This document shows, one piece after another, positions 50,784 through 63,479 of a stretch of DNA of 64,000 nt (position 1 is the first letter of the stretch; each line of letters opens with the position of its first letter). The notes below the pieces were generated by a model. That model ran no database searches. It saw only the letters and a list, made by a program, of their open reading frames with translations, and was not told the DNA's origin. The stretch is from positions 328,656-392,655 of the forward strand of contig RDEW01000032.1 in NCBI GenBank assembly GCA_011109175.1. Direction: 5' to 3'. The DNA is from Dicyema japonicum. Its lineage: Eukaryota; Dicyemida; Rhombozoa; Dicyemidae. The translations under genes and the position numbers were made by a program.

Positions 50784-51360
50784 TTAAAGGTTATTTATGA
50801 CCTTCTTAAACTCCAGCAACATCTTAAACTCCCACGGTCCCTGACCGAGAGACTTCTCTTCATGGATCAAGGTCACTAGGTCCCTCATCATTCCCCCACT
50901 CGCACCGAATATACGGAAATAAGAAACAAAAAACTGGTGGGTATATGGGTAACACAACACACGCGACATAAAAAAGTTCTTCAGACTCCTCAGTTCCTCC
51001 ACTGTCCAGTTCTCCGGGGATCCTACCTCAATGAAACACCAACCGGCAGACGCGAGGACTCGAAAACTGAAACTGCAAGTCCGAGACAGATCTTCAAGAC
51101 GAAGTACTCTGGCTTGAAACAGATCACTTCCAGCGAGTTTGGACCCTCCTCCGAATGCCTTGTCATGTTGAACTGTTTCATCTCCTCTCGATTGTAGTTG
51201 AGAATCCAATGACGGTAGACAACGCATACGAAGAAGTGGAATAACAACGGACACTCCCACTCTGTTGTTCCTCCCACGACATCCTGCGGAGACAACCAGC
51301 ACTTTTCTGATAGGAGAAGGTCCAACTGGTCACGTGTTACCGAATATGGCAGCTGCTGCA
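50784..51360 (-). CDS. Mediator subunit MED14-like, C-terminal part
   Basis: MED14 is the backbone subunit of Mediator, bridging transcription factors and RNA polymerase II. The minus strand reads LLLSEKCWLSPQDVVGG, then NREEMKQFNMTRHS, and after a short intron (probably 51023-51051) SPENWTVEELRSLKNFFMSR followed by CYPYTHQFFVSYFRIFGASG and MMRDLVTLI. The last part follows the MED14 C-terminal pattern 'W....L..LE.FF...V..PPY......F.R.......LRD.V.IM'. The stop is at 50784. Exons upstream of about 51360 could not be found, and sequence there is occupied by a plus-strand frame, so this is either a truncated gene or one whose 5' exons are beyond recognition. Confidence 0.5.
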
Positions 51361-51441
51361 GTTTGTCCAGTTGTACATGTTTTCGGTATCATTCACGTGG
51401 GGCTTCATTTTCACGTTTAGGGGAACAAGTTAAATCCCCTA

Positions 51442-51729
51442 GTGTCACACACAGGCATACCAAACAGGGGAGACAGGTACTGGGAAACTGAATGGGTGGG
51501 TTCTGAAGGGATCGACAGCAAATGTCCCAGACACGTTACTCGACTGGGAGACGTCAAAGTTATTCAAGGACTGACTGAGTTTAAAATATTAGCGGGGACG
51601 AAAGCGAATGCTGGGTGGGCTTCTATTATAACAAAAGCATACAGGTGGTACAAATGCGATTTGACCGTACAGGGAAAAATTTCTATGGTAGTTTTTAATG
51701 CTGCCTCAAACTTGGAATTGAAGGTCTAG
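51442..51729 (+). CDS. unidentified ORF, divergent from the MED14-like gene
   Basis: A 95-codon frame (DRYWETEWVGSEGID, RLGDVKVIQGLTEFKI, GWASIITKAYRWYKCDLTV) with a varied, protein-like composition. A 27-nt GT...AG intron after NLELK would extend it by FRIASWNQLTQETQSL to a stop near 51799. The start is uncertain. No family recognised. It could be a host gene beginning here, or a chance frame. Confidence 0.3.
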   Translation: MSHTGIPNRGDRYWETEWVGSEGIDSKCPRHVTRLGDVKVIQGLTEFKILAGTKANAGWASIITKAYRWYKCDLTVQGKISMVVFNAASNLELKV

Positions 51730-51799
51730 TCGCAACAAAAAAGTTTTAAGTTCCGTATAGCGTCATGGAATCAACTAACTCAAGAAACACAAAGTCTCT

Positions 51800-53103
51800 A
51801 GTCGGCATCCAAAAAGGATTCTCTCTTCCCTACTTCAATAGAAAGGTTCACACAATATTGAGTGGAAGGTAATAGTAGAACGTCCTACTCCGGCTTGGTA
51901 ACTTGATAAAACCTGTTAAAGATATTTTCTTTTTCCAGTTATCTTCTAATTTCTTTAACAAAATTAGACAGTTTAAATATCCATTGCTTTCTATCAGTTA
52001 ATTAAATTTCATGTCACAAGCACATACTTTGAAGTTTATGAAAATTAAAATTTGTCTTATAAATTAAATTTAAAAAATTAAAATAAAAAACTTACATGTC
52101 AAGTAAAATAATAAATGGTTAATAGCAAATATAAAAATAAACTGTCTAAAAGTGGGACGAGAACAAGGCGTCGAAGCAAGATGAGGTCAGAAACCAACAC
52201 TAAGAGGTAGTGGGTATTTTTGTTAACAACTGTAATTCCAAGACGTTTTCGGTACCAACACCACTCACTGTATCTTACAGCTCAGACGAAATTGCACTTG
52301 AGAGTACACGGAAAAGATCTCTGGTGACAGGTCTGACCTAACCTGAAGTCGTGACGAACCAAAGATGTCCCTGACCCCAGATTATTTAGCCACCTCCTTT
52401 CAGAAAAGTCCGGATATATCGGAATAGGTTTTATGCAGATACTTCGGTCTGAGGTGTGATGTCTCCTTCATTACGGGAACTCCCACTTGAGTAGTGAAGA
52501 GAGGGATCCATTTTGGATGTGGCTAAACATGGACATGGGGCTCCTGAGTTAGGTGGATCCAATGACGCTTCTCGAAATAAAAGAAGATAAAGAATAGTGA
52601 AAAATCCTTCGATCAATATGTAGCCATGTGTGAATTGAACCCAAACCTAAATGCGAGGCGAGCGAAAGCACTAACCACCACGCGACCTGGTTCTCTTCTG
52701 ATTATTTGAGCAACAGACAGTTCTTTATTCAGTTCTTGTTTCGATGTCTCCTGAGTATGTCACCTACTCCGTAGTCATGAAAAGAATGAAGACCGTCACT
52801 ATTTCAACGTACGGCCGATTTAAGATTTAACAGGCCCGATACAAAACTTCACTTCTCACGCTCCTCGAATCTTCGAACCGACTAGAATCAAACTCGACTG
52901 TTTAAGTCAAAGACCTCCATAAGATCAAAACGAATTAGAGAGGGTGAGGATACCACCTACGTAAACTGTCAGCGCATCAAAACTAATGAAGGAGACTGAC
53001 ATTGCTTTTAGTTTCCCCTGTTCCACATGCTTTGCCGTGACCATAGCATCTCCCTAATAATAGTTTTTCAATTTGCAGGACAAGGGTTTATTTATTAATT
53101 AAT
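51800..53103. other. region without a gene; tRNA-like repeat head
   Basis: On the minus strand near 52.63-52.70 kb, GTGGTGGTTAGTGCTTTCGC and, 35 nt on, GGTTTGGGTTCAATTCACAC form an A-box/B-box pair typical of tRNA-derived SINE heads. Otherwise no coding signal. Confidence 0.4.
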
Positions 53104-53139
53104 TTATTTACCCCCATCCCATTCGAGTAAAAGAATCTG

Positions 53140-54385
53140 GTGCCTAACAAAAAAGTCAAAGTCAAGAGTAGGAATTCCAAGAGATCCGATAGATACATTT
53201 AGTTCTATGAAGAACTCGGAGGTGGATTCAGAGACATCTGTTCGATCTCCAAGATTATCGAGCGAATTATCTTCAGGAGGCTTAACGACCACATAGAAGA
53301 GAGTGGTTTCCTCCTCGCAGAACAATGGGGCTTCAGACCTGGAAAATCATGCACGGACTGTATCTACCAGATGCATTCAACTGTATTGAGAGGTCTGGAA
53401 GTCAAAAGACTAGTCAACCTGGTATGTTTGGATCTGTCCAAGGCTTTCAATAGTGTGTGCCATGAAGTACTCCTATCAAGGCTAGCAGCTGCTCAGATCC
53501 AAAAGAAACTACTCATCTGGATAAGGGATTTCCTAACAGGACGTATTTCCCAAGTACGCGTTGGAGCACATAATTCGAAAGACATCATACTGAAGAGGGG
53601 AGTTCCTCAGGGTTCCGTCCTGAGCCCTCTGCTATTCAACATATTTTATCGGATTTTCCAACTCCACCGGGCATAAACACAAAACTATTGATATACGCCG
53701 ATGATATTCTGATCACAGATACATCTGGCAAATCAACTCTTTCGGAGAAAAGGATCATGTCATTCATTGGTCAAGTTCAGGACTGGTGCACAAAAAGAGG
53801 GATGAGATTGTCTACGGAGAAATCCAGCTCTCTACGAGTGAGTCGCCTAAGGAGGCATCAGAAGGAGCCTTACTCATTAGAGATTCCTAAAGTAAACTCA
53901 ATGCGCTACCTCGGGATAGCAATCGATGGGAATGGTTCCTTCATGGAGGACATAAGACGAAGAAGGAAGAAGGCGCTTCAAGCACTCTTATGTACGAGAA
54001 AGTTGCTTGTAAGCCTGGAAACCTTCTTGTTCATCTTCATGAGGATCATCCTACCGGAACTGCTATATGGATGCGAAGCATGGTTTTTCTCTTGCCAAAG
54101 AGAAAGAATAATGTTTCTCATGGAAAAAACCAGAAGGTCGGCAATAAAGTTGGCTTTAGATAAAAGGATCTGGGATGCTCTCAGCACTGAAGAAGACATG
54201 ATTCTAACTCCTGTTAAAAACATCATAGAGAAAAGAATCAATGGGATCCGACGATAAAAGATAACTAAATGGAGAGTGGATACATCGGAAGTGTCCAGGC
54301 CGCATAGGCGGACACGTTTAAATATCCTAAAAAAATAACTCCTTACTTACTTACTATGGAATAAATTTGATTTGATTTGATTCAG
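53140..54385 (+). mobile_element. non-LTR retrotransposon, reverse transcriptase part and 3' end
   Basis: Coding pieces: IIFRRLNDHIEESGFLLAEQ, WGFRPGKSCTDCIYQ, LVCLDLSKAFNSVCHEVLL (motif A), GVPQGSVLSPLLFNIF (motif B), then after a one-base break LLIYADDILITDTS (motif C, catalytic DD intact), SMRYLGIAIDGNGSF and ILPELLYGCEAWFFSCQRER. The order is that of Jockey/CR1-type reverse transcriptases. The last coding residues are at 54257. The 3' end carries TTACTTACTTAC and (TTTGA)3 near 54345-54384, a simple-repeat tail. Upstream endonuclease sequence is missing, so the copy is 5'-truncated. Confidence 0.85.
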
Positions 54386-54821
54386 AGAAGAGAAGATGTG
54401 ACTCGTCTTCTAGTCGTAAAGAAAGCATGATGGCCAGAGTGGAGATTGTCCGATCTTGTATAGAAATAAATGTAAATATATGGTCACAACAACGTAGGTG
54501 TGCCAAGTGGACACGAACTTCCTGTGGTACGGAAGCGTCGCTACCGTCAATAATAAGTGGAATAAGTCCCAGAAGCTTGTTGCTACCATTGCTTCTGATG
54601 GTTTGGTTCATATACAGCCATGGATTGTTTACTGTCGTGATTGGCAGGCTCAGTCTCTGGGATGGTTCGTAGAATCAGAATTAAATCGCTCATAAGAAGA
54701 TAAAGACTGTAAAAAAATAAGATCTTGAAACTAAAATGCAATTTAATTTATATAATTATTTTAATTTTCTATTTTAATATTTTTAAATAAATTAGTTTTA
54801 AGTAAACGTGGTTTTTGTGTC
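54386..54821. other. spacer upstream of RPL23A
   Basis: Contains short frames resembling LINE ends on the minus strand, then 90 nt of AT-rich sequence immediately before the RPL23A start. Confidence 0.4.
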
Positions 54822-55379
54822 ATGGCAAACATTAAGTGTGTTAAAAAGGATATTCACAAAAAGAGGACTGACAGTGAGAGAAAAAAACTCCAAAGAGTTA
54901 AGAAACTAAAGATTCTGAAAAAGGGAGACAATGCCGTAGAAAAGGCAAAGGAAGTTGCCAAGGATCTACGACTGCCTAAGAAAAAGACAGTCAAACAGAA
55001 AGTCCGTACCAAAATACGCTTCTACCGACCAAAAACCCAGACAAAACCAAAAAACCCGAAGTACCCGTCCAGAATAATTCCGCGAAAGAGCCGTCTCCTC
55101 CAATCAGGGATTATAAAGTATGCCCTCAGCACGGAGACGGCCATGAAGAAAATTGAGACCGATAACACGCTTGTTTTCATTGTGGACTTGCAGGCTAATA
55201 AGAGGCAAATAAAGAGAACTGGGTGTGCTCTGAGTTCGGGGTAAAGACTGCCAAAATTAATACTCTCATTCGACCGGATGGAAAGAAGAAGGCTTATGTG
55301 AAGCTTACTACAGAATTTGATGCCTTGGATGTAGCTAATAAGGTTGGTAGTTGGCTTAGTTTAGATTGGGGTTGTTTAG
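54822..55379 (+). CDS. RPL23A: 60S ribosomal protein uL23 (RPL23A)
   Basis: uL23 sits at the polypeptide exit tunnel of the large subunit and docks targeting factors. The ATG at 54822 follows an AT-rich leader. The N-terminal half is Lys/Arg-rich (residues 1-80), followed by [49 protein letters not shown], then [20 protein letters not shown] and [11 protein letters not shown] 22-nt intron (55343-55364) joins to IGVV and the stop at 55377, reproducing the conserved ANKIG ending. Between IKR and KTAKI the reading frame shifts: one more G in the GGG run near 55232 would join them (about 178 residues). The C-terminus of uL23 is highly conserved, so the break is likely an error rather than decay. 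Confidence 0.93.
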
Positions 55380-55799
55380 TTGTTTCTTAATTTTTTCTTT
55401 ATTAATAATGTTTTTTGCCCTTTTCACTGTTTTTTGTGAATTCTCAATTGTTTGGTTAATCACAGATGATTGTCCATTTATCAATATTGAAATCTCCGTA
55501 CCTTTAGTAGCTGTTCGATTTCCGAGGCAAAAGAAAACCGATTGGTTAAAAACTCCCCCAATCGGATTCCTCTGCAGGAGGAGAGAAGGCTCTTTTGTAT
55601 GGGAGTCGGAACAGTGAGAGGTCATAGACGTTTGATGACTCCATTGATTACGGGAACTGGGATTACCTAGCAGGTCTCACAGTCAATTTTGTATTTGGCA
55701 TAATTATGTAGTGGATTTCATATTCAAGGTATTCAAGTCATTCAGCCGATGTATTAAACATAAAATTTGTTACAGTCGACAAATTTTGATAATGGTTAG
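55380..55799. other. spacer without a gene
   Basis: Frames at 55356-55625 on both strands overlap the RPL23A end and carry no domain. Confidence 0.4.
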
Positions 55800-55925
55800 T
55801 TCGTCAAAACACTCATGCGTTACCCATAAGTATATTAATACTTACAATTCCAGTTGTGGTTTTTGCTATCTATACTACCAGTTTTCTCCATGTAACCTCT
55901 CTCCTCGCACGCTCGAGGCCATATT
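55800..55925 (-). repeat. dispersed repeat C, copy 3 (diverged)
   Basis: TACTACCAGTTTTCTCCATG, ACTTACAATTCCAGTTGTG and CTCGCACGCTCGAGG follow the order of copies 1 and 2 (23.5 and 35.0 kb) with many changes. Confidence 0.4.
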
Positions 55926-57719
55926 ATTTTGCTCAATAAGTCCATTATCTCGGCGATGCTTACAAGAAGATAAATTACATGAGACGACTAATCTAAGGTC
56001 AACTGGAACCTCTTGAAATTTGACCACGCATACAAAAGACCTGGCAACACTCTTCTATCGTAGAAAGGTGGAGCTACTTACTTTTGGAAGTTACCTTTCT
56101 AGATAGCTTCTTCCCTTCCAACATTGGGCTGACAGCTACTCACCTAAGATCAGTCTCAGCAAGGTCTGAAACTCTTAAAAGGAAAATGCGATAGTTCATC
56201 TTCAAGATCGTTACTGCCGAAATCTCAGGGATTCTCGGATCCAACTAACAAATTTTCTTAAGATTTGTTAAGAGCGAAGGCAGCAAATCAGCCGAGAAGA
56301 GGGATGACTGATTGAGATCTACTAACTGACAAACCCTCAACAGAGCGATATCATTCAACACTTTGAAAAGCAAACATCAATGTACATCAAAATTAAGTAT
56401 TGATTAGAGCTTAAAAACATTTGCATGTCGAAATATTAAAATAAGCTTTAAAATAGATTTTGAGAAAAATGTCATTCTGAGATTCGAACTGTAATATAAA
56501 TGTAAAATCAAAAAAGCAAAAACCCTCGCTCTTAATGTTTCCTTTTATATAAGGTGAGGGTTCCAAAAGTCTAAAGAATTAAAACAGTTTATAAGGTTAA
56601 GAGATGACCCTTAGACAAGTGGGTTATTAATTTTTAAATATCATAATTACATATCGAAATATATTACATGAGGAAGGAAATAAAATAATTCTATTAATTA
56701 TCAGTAAATTTATTAAATACTTAAAAAATTAAATTTAAAAAATATTTAAAAGTTAGCGCCATTTTTTGATTGTTTTTTGTGTGAATTTATTACATCACAT
56801 TCGAGGAATTCTCTTTCTCTAATCATGGGAATAGCTTGGATAAAGTAACTATAAAGAAGATGAAATTTTCAAAATCTTCCATGAGTTGTTGGTAGCAATG
56901 CTCGGTGTCTCTTCACAATCTTTCTGAATATATTTTACCAACTCTCTTTAACCTAAGCGCTGCATTGTCAATAGATATCTTTGCTCTTCTCTGTACATGT
57001 TTTCGTCGCTCAAGAATGCTGCCAACAAAATCATTGAAGCAAGTTCCAAGTCCACAATCGCTTGATTCCAATCCGTCTTAAGATTTCGTCCGCAAACCCA
57101 AATTGAGTGAACCGAAAAATTCTCATGCGGAGCAAGTCTTTATTAAAGGCCTCAGAAGATGTACGCTGTGTGTGCACTTGTTCATAGGGCACCTTTAAAT
57201 TTGGATGATTCTAGTTCCACAATACCAGTAAACCACCGGCTGTAGAGCATGCCTGTGTTGAGTGGAGATTCGCGCTCTAAATATAATCAAAATACGGGTT
57301 GGTGTCATGTCAATTAAAAGTATAAGGCACGATTCTGTCTTTAACGCCATTTTCCTCCTCTTTGTCGGTCTAGGATCACTTGGTTAGCTAAGAACTCTCT
57401 TTCTTTCCTTTATCCCTTGGATCTTGAAACATTAACGACGAAATAGCTGTATAATGAAGAAAAGGAATTCCATAAGGATATTTTACCTTGAACTTAATCG
57501 CAGATTTTACAAATACGGAAATGTTGTTGCCTTGAATGATTCGTCGACATGCCAACGTTTTGGGAAAATATTGGACGCAAAAGAAGTGGGGACAAATATT
57601 CTTATAATGTTGGTGGTTAGTCAGTTACGTAGTTTCGGGCTCATTAACTTGTAGGAGACCAGCGGCTATTAGCTAGAACGTTTGGTGCTACTTGGAATTT
57701 TCATTTTAACGAAGAATTT
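55926..57719. other. region without a recognised gene
   Basis: No frame with a domain. One 66-codon frame at 57454-57654 is unremarkable. Confidence 0.4.
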
Positions 57720-58095
57720 TTCAAAGATAAGAGTTTCAAGAAGAAGGAACCTATTGCAAGACAAATGGATATATTCAAGACGAAGGAACATATTGAAAGA
57801 CGTAGTAACCCAAAGTGGCGAACTCTCTCGATATTTTCACATTGGACCTGGTACTTACACCAATTGATTTTACAAGACTTTGTTACCCACATCATTGGTC
57901 CCTATAGGCGAATTGGTACCACTGTGGAAGAACATATCGGTGGAAAGGACCTACTTTGGGAGAACTAACCGGAGAGGACTCACTAACTTTGGACTTAATT
58001 GGTTCTGGACATACGTGCGTTTAATAATGAAGGAGATGGGGGACATGTGGACTGTCCAGGCCATTATAGCGTGGGCTAAGATAAAATTCTCTAGT
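57720..58095 (+). repeat. dispersed repeat B, copy 3
   Basis: AGACGAAGGAACATATTG, CCAATTGATTTTACAAGACT, TTGTTACCCACATCATTGG, ACCACTGTGGAAGAACATA and GGACTGTCCAGGCCATTATA correspond in order to the copy at 46.02-46.66 kb. The ends differ. Confidence 0.65.
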
Positions 58096-58239
58096 TAACT
58101 CGTATTTACAGTTGTTACGATTATGGATTTTATTTACTAGATCGCTTCTGAGGTGATTTGCCTTCAAATCGGGGAGGTTTCAAATGGAACAAAGTACATT
58201 TTTTACATCATCCAGTTTACGTAGATATGTAGATAGGGG

Positions 58240-58345
58240 GTGGTTCCCACATCGCAGACTATCCAGGTTTACCGCGATGTCATTCTGAAGAAAGAATTTT
58301 GATTGGTAGATTGGAGGAGGTGGCCGGCAAGTATTTTATTATTAT
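58240..58345 (-). repeat. retrotransposon-tail-like repeat D, copy 2
   Basis: Same blocks as 44.51-44.65 kb, described there. Diverged and without an open frame. Confidence 0.5.
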
Positions 58346-59635
58346 CGAGTCTTCGGATGGTACTCGTAGAGACAAAATCGTGCAACGGCCCAGATCATTG
58401 AGGTTGGAATTGGTCGATGATAGCATTCAAGAATATTGGTAGCAAGAGAATTACTGAGGTGCTGACAGTTTTCACTGATAATTTCATTGGAGTGTTCATC
58501 AAGAACACAAAGTAGAAATCGATCAAGGGAATGTTGGCAAAGATCTGTCTAAATTTTTTTGCTTGAATGACACTATCCACTTAAAAAATCTAATATGTAC
58601 AGCGGGGGAGATTACAACAGTATGAAATATATGCGTGAAATGCAGAACAATAACAGTTGGATCCCATATTACAGGGGTCGGAAACCGTGGCTCTGAGTTT
58701 TTTTATGTGGCTTTTTCAATTATCGCAAAGATTACTTACATCTCCAATAAAAACATTTTCAAAACAGTGTTCTTCCAAGTTGTTATCATGTATATTTTAT
58801 ATGCTATTTTATATTAAATTGTTATTTTTATTTAACTTATTACATATTTTTCATATATTAATTTTAAAAATCTTACTCGCATAATCATAAATTCTGTTTG
58901 TGGCTATTCAACTATGTCTATAAATTTAAATTTATTGAACCAAAAACATCGTCATAACAAGAATTAAAAATTAATGTGATTCCCGGCTCCCTCAGCAGTC
59001 TTCACATGCTCGGACTTGAAGGAAATGCCGGCCAGGGGGAACTCCTCGGAAAGTTAATGTCCAATGGTTCTTTTGGATATAATTTAGGATTATATGTGCC
59101 GCCACCAGAGATGGTGAACTCACGACGCACCCTGGAGCCAAATGGGAAGAGGAGGAACAGGAACTCAAACATATAATCTACAATTTATGTAGCCACATAG
59201 CACCACACTAACTTTGGTGTCACGTGGAAAATAAGTATAAAACGGATAGAAAACGTCTTTCTCAATTTCAATGGACTGAGACTCTTGCCCTTATATTTGA
59301 TCACTTCCAAAATGTCTCTTTTGCCACGAAACATTCAACCAGAACAAAAATTCAACTCTGGAGAGACGCTTAAATCCAAAGAAAGGTGATTTTTTAGGAA
59401 AATATCGAATTGCGAGCACGAATACTATCTTTGAATTCCAAAAAATATTAAAATTGAAAGTTCAACATTATTGAAAGCAGTCTGCCAGGACTATTAAGAT
59501 TGTAGCTTCATCGTCAGTTATGATGTTGCAAAAAAGGGAAACCATTCACAGATGGTGAATACATCAAATCCTGTTTTTTGTTTTGGACTTGCCGGTGCTA
59601 TAGTTGGCAGATTCATGTCATGTATTGAAAAAGTT
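58346..59635. other. region without a supported gene
   Basis: A 66-codon frame at 58976-59176 (SLHMLGLEGNAGQG...LYVPPPEMVNSRR) is of unusual composition but has no recognised domain, and I could not extend it with short introns. Confidence 0.35.
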
Positions 59636-59639
59636 TATT

Positions 59640-59975
59640 CCAGATTCATATCATATCGTCCTCACGATATTCGGGTCTATTTATTTGTGTGAGCAGGCGT
59701 CTTCATATATGATTTGATAAAACCAAATAAAGGAGTCTTATGCAAATTGGAATCCTGTCTTGTTAAAAATATTACTGATGCAAATTTGGAGTCTTGTCAG
59801 AAATGACAAATTACTATTCAGACATAACAATATTGGCGAAGGTAATGCAAAGTCAATTAAATATAATTTTTTATGTTTTATTATTTTAAAAAGTGTTATG
59901 TTTTAGTTTTTTAATTTTTTTAATTGCCAAAAAACAAAAAATTGGCTTTTTGGCTTAAAAGGTTGACGACCCCTG
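59640..59975 (+). pseudogene. hAT C-terminal domain and right end, copy 2
   Basis: CATATCGTCCTCACGATATTC, GGGTCTATTTATTTGTGTGA and the downstream sequence match 46.79-47.10 kb base for base over long stretches. The frame is broken by small insertions. It ends AGGTTGACGACCCCTG at 59975, reversed CAGGGGTCG, a hAT terminal repeat. Confidence 0.75.
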
Positions 59976-62900
59976 CCATTACTGTTATTTATGGTTATTT
60001 TTAGAGGCAATGACTACTTAGATCCAAAAAAGAGACAAGTCATAAGAGACATGTAAGGGAATAATATACTATTTATAGATTCGACCTAAATTTACTCTTT
60101 TTCGTAAGCATTATAAATCTAAAGATTTTCTCATCAAGAAACCAAATTATACGGGGATCGCCGATTTATACAAAGAAACTGTCAAAATCAGTGAAATAAT
60201 GGTTAACATCATTAGATGGGCTTTTATAAGTTTATAATATTTGACTACTGTGTTAAAGTCGATGAAGTCATACTTTTTAGCGTGGAAGTCGTGTACTTAA
60301 CGATTTCTACATTCGACGATGACTCTAAGCAAAATGATAGCCTCTGATAATTCACAACAGCAAATTCTAAGTTGAATCTGTACGAAATTTGAGTCTAGGA
60401 TTATCTTTTTAACTCATATCCTTCTTATTCAAATGGCACGTGTTATCAGTTAACAAGATGTTATTATTGTAAGATAAAAAGCTTATACATATCAAAATAT
60501 TATAATACAGGTTCACACTACTTTAACCGAGAAGCATGTGTTATCATGTTAACGGATTCGTTTATTTAAAGATTGTAGGAAATCTCTGTGAGGGTATAAA
60601 TGTGATCTTTAGCTATCCAGGTGACTCCGAATCGACTTTTCAATTTCCTTTAGCTTGAGGATTAGTACACAACCGAGATTTGATCAACAAATTGTCAATA
60701 TAACGTCTGGTATCCTCGGAGCCAGCTCTGACCATGAACTCTTTTTTCAAAGATATGAAAACTCGGGTACAGTAGCGATTGGGAGAATAAGATTAGAAAC
60801 TTTGCTGAATGTCTCTCCACAATCAACTGTCGATTCATCTCCCAATTCTAAAATGTCTTCAATTGTAATGCCTGTTTGAGCACGTGCTGTCCGAAATCCT
60901 GAAAACTGTCAACGGAATTAATTTCGTGTCTATGATTAAAGTACTTCTAGTCTATGACTCTTGGGACAGTGTAAATTCGTGACGACAACCGATCTACTGA
61001 ACATAATACTTACGACACCCTCAAATTCCTCGAAAAGTCTCTTTTCTTTGGTTTCGATCTTTCAAACGAAAGAAACTGGAAGTTGACAAGAAACTAACTC
61101 TCAAAAAACATAGACTCCAGATATCCGTCACTATTTCTTATGCGGAGGGTAAATTCTCTTTGGCAATTAACATTAAGCAATACTAGAGGGATTTTTGTCA
61201 ATAAAGTCAAAAATTCATATGTTTTTTAAAATTGTTTAAAACTTATAAAAAATGATTTTTAATTAAAAATATTATTTAAATCAAAAGCTATAAAGTCAAA
61301 ATTTTGGGTAATGTCAAAAAAAATTAAAATCTAATTTTTCAAGTAAATAAAGTCAAAACATTTATTGATTTTTATTGTTTAATTTTTAGGGTTTTTGAAT
61401 AAAATGCTAACGTTCAAATTCGGAAGGTCATTGAATAGGTTGAGACTGATATTAGAAAATATCTTTGCGAGTTTTCTATTAACTCACAATTTTCTAACAA
61501 CAGATTTTATTGAATCTTTGTCTAATAAACATTAAAAACTAACAGGTCTATCATTTCACAGTTGCTACTGTAAAAATATCTGATTTTCTCATTCCATGCT
61601 AAAGTGTAGAAAAAATATCCCAAGGGTAACTTGAAAGAAGCTATTTTTGAGTTTTTTACATGCATTTATTATAGAGTTTGAAAAATCGGTTTGATCTACG
61701 AAATCGACATAAATATATTTGAACACACAAATAAATTTCTTCCATAAAAGATTGAAATTGGCTCTACGCAAAAAAAATTGTGTTTAAATAACGATTTATG
61801 CGGAATTAAGAAGTATACGGAATCTAGATTTTTGTATTATGTTTTATCTATTAAAAATGGAAAAACAACAAATTTATACATGCATTTACGTCTATTTGAA
61901 AAATATTTTTCCTCGTTATCTATTTAGTAAAGATTATTATTATTGATAAAGAAAATGAACTTCCTAAAAAAGAGATCTTCGGATGGGTGCTTCAAGGAAG
62001 TCTAAGATGTTCGATGGAGATACCTTATCCCACATAATAAAGAATCGAAAATCCTCAAGTCAATAATTTCAATGATCTGTCCAAAGACAGATTCGTCCTA
62101 GTTCCTGATAATTCGACGAGATTAGAACACACTCTATCAAATGCTTCCTCGCTTTGAAACTTTAGATATACTATGTCTCCCTTGTCCATTTTCTCTCTAA
62201 AGGTGGAATAAGAGGTTACAACCACCTTAATTAAATTAAGATCTTTCGTTCAATAAAAAATACACCACTTACTCTAATAAAACAAAAATAAGTCAATATC
62301 ATTACTCAATATTTGTCCCCCGTCACTGATGAGTAACTCTCATTCTAATCTGCGACTCCTGAAATGAAAAACTGTACATCAAAGGAGGGTGACTATTTCT
62401 TGCAGGAAATGTGAACCAATTTAATATCATTTAACATAAAAAACCCAAAGAGTAGATGTTAACCATCCAAGTGATATCAATATCTTTCAGAAGGCAGTTA
62501 GTTTTTGGTATTCTTCCAAGGTTTCAGTGCCTTCTTGTATCTTAGCAGTTATTCCTTGGTAGACCCAGGATGCGCAAGCGTAGTCGACAGTTGCCTTCAG
62601 AAACTAATGTAGACAAAAACAAATTGGACAGGGAAGTTAACATCACCTTCAGACAGCTGAGTAACCTTGTTTGTAAAAACATTCTACATGTGATGACAAA
62701 ACAATAGAACAGATCAAAGGTCACATACATTTCTGGAAACACTGGATGTTAGTTCACTCCTAATCATGTCTCAAGGTTCGCGAGAAAAGACTGTGACAGT
62801 CTTGGCCACTTAAGTAATCTGTTTACATGCGATGACAAAGTCATATGCATAAGTCAGTAGTATTAAATCTCATGGAGAGGAAATCTAAAAAGCAATTTAT

Positions 62901-63153
62901 AGAAATGATATCTCTGAGGAATTCTGAAATCAAGATTTTGGAGGACCAACATATATTTTTCTTCTGCGTCACCTGATCATATTCACAATCCATAGCTTTA
63001 TTTTGGGTTGATTCCGACGTTGAATAATTTCTTAGTGTGAATCTTTTTGACACAGAATCAAGGCGGTAATGACGTCAATCGTAATGATGCAACATGTTGA
63101 TTTTGTCCAACAACGAGCAGAAATTGTATACCTCTTTGAACCACAAGCATATT
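59976..63153. other. region without a recognised gene
   Basis: Frames are short. One of 74 codons at 60655-60879 (FDQQIVNITSGILGASSDHE) has no known domain. Long AT-rich stretches at 61.2-61.4 kb. Confidence 0.4.
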
Positions 63154-63357
63154 CTATAGCAAAAAAATGGTATGCCGGTAAAATTCGCATATGCAGTCTT
63201 CCGGACGTGGGTCTTCGTTATTTAAGAAAGTCCTCGAGACAGAGTCAAACGCTTTTTGAAAACTATTTAAAACATTGTTGTACGTGTATGGAGATAATTT
63301 TTGAAAAATTAATTTATTAACCCCGGATACACCGAGAAGGAAGTTAAAATTAAACAA
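63154..63357 (-). pseudogene. LINE reverse transcriptase fragment (motif A)
   Basis: The minus strand reads LNSFQKAFDSVSRTFLNNED, the motif A pattern, then EDCICEFYRHTIFLL. Related to the fragment at 41.80-42.06 kb. No other catalytic motif is present. Confidence 0.5.
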
Positions 63358-63479
63358 CTAATTAAGTGTATCCAGTTTTCACTTCTAGAGTTCATCCGGA
63401 ACCAGCTTACAGTTGTGAAAACCCTTACAGTGGAGTGGGGAAGAACAAATGATCCTTTTTCGTGCCAGCCTAGCACTAA

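Noticed and set aside
58976-59176. 66-codon frame (LGLEGNAGQGELLGK) as a gene
   Set aside because: No family, no neighbouring exons that join; kept only as a note in the region entry.
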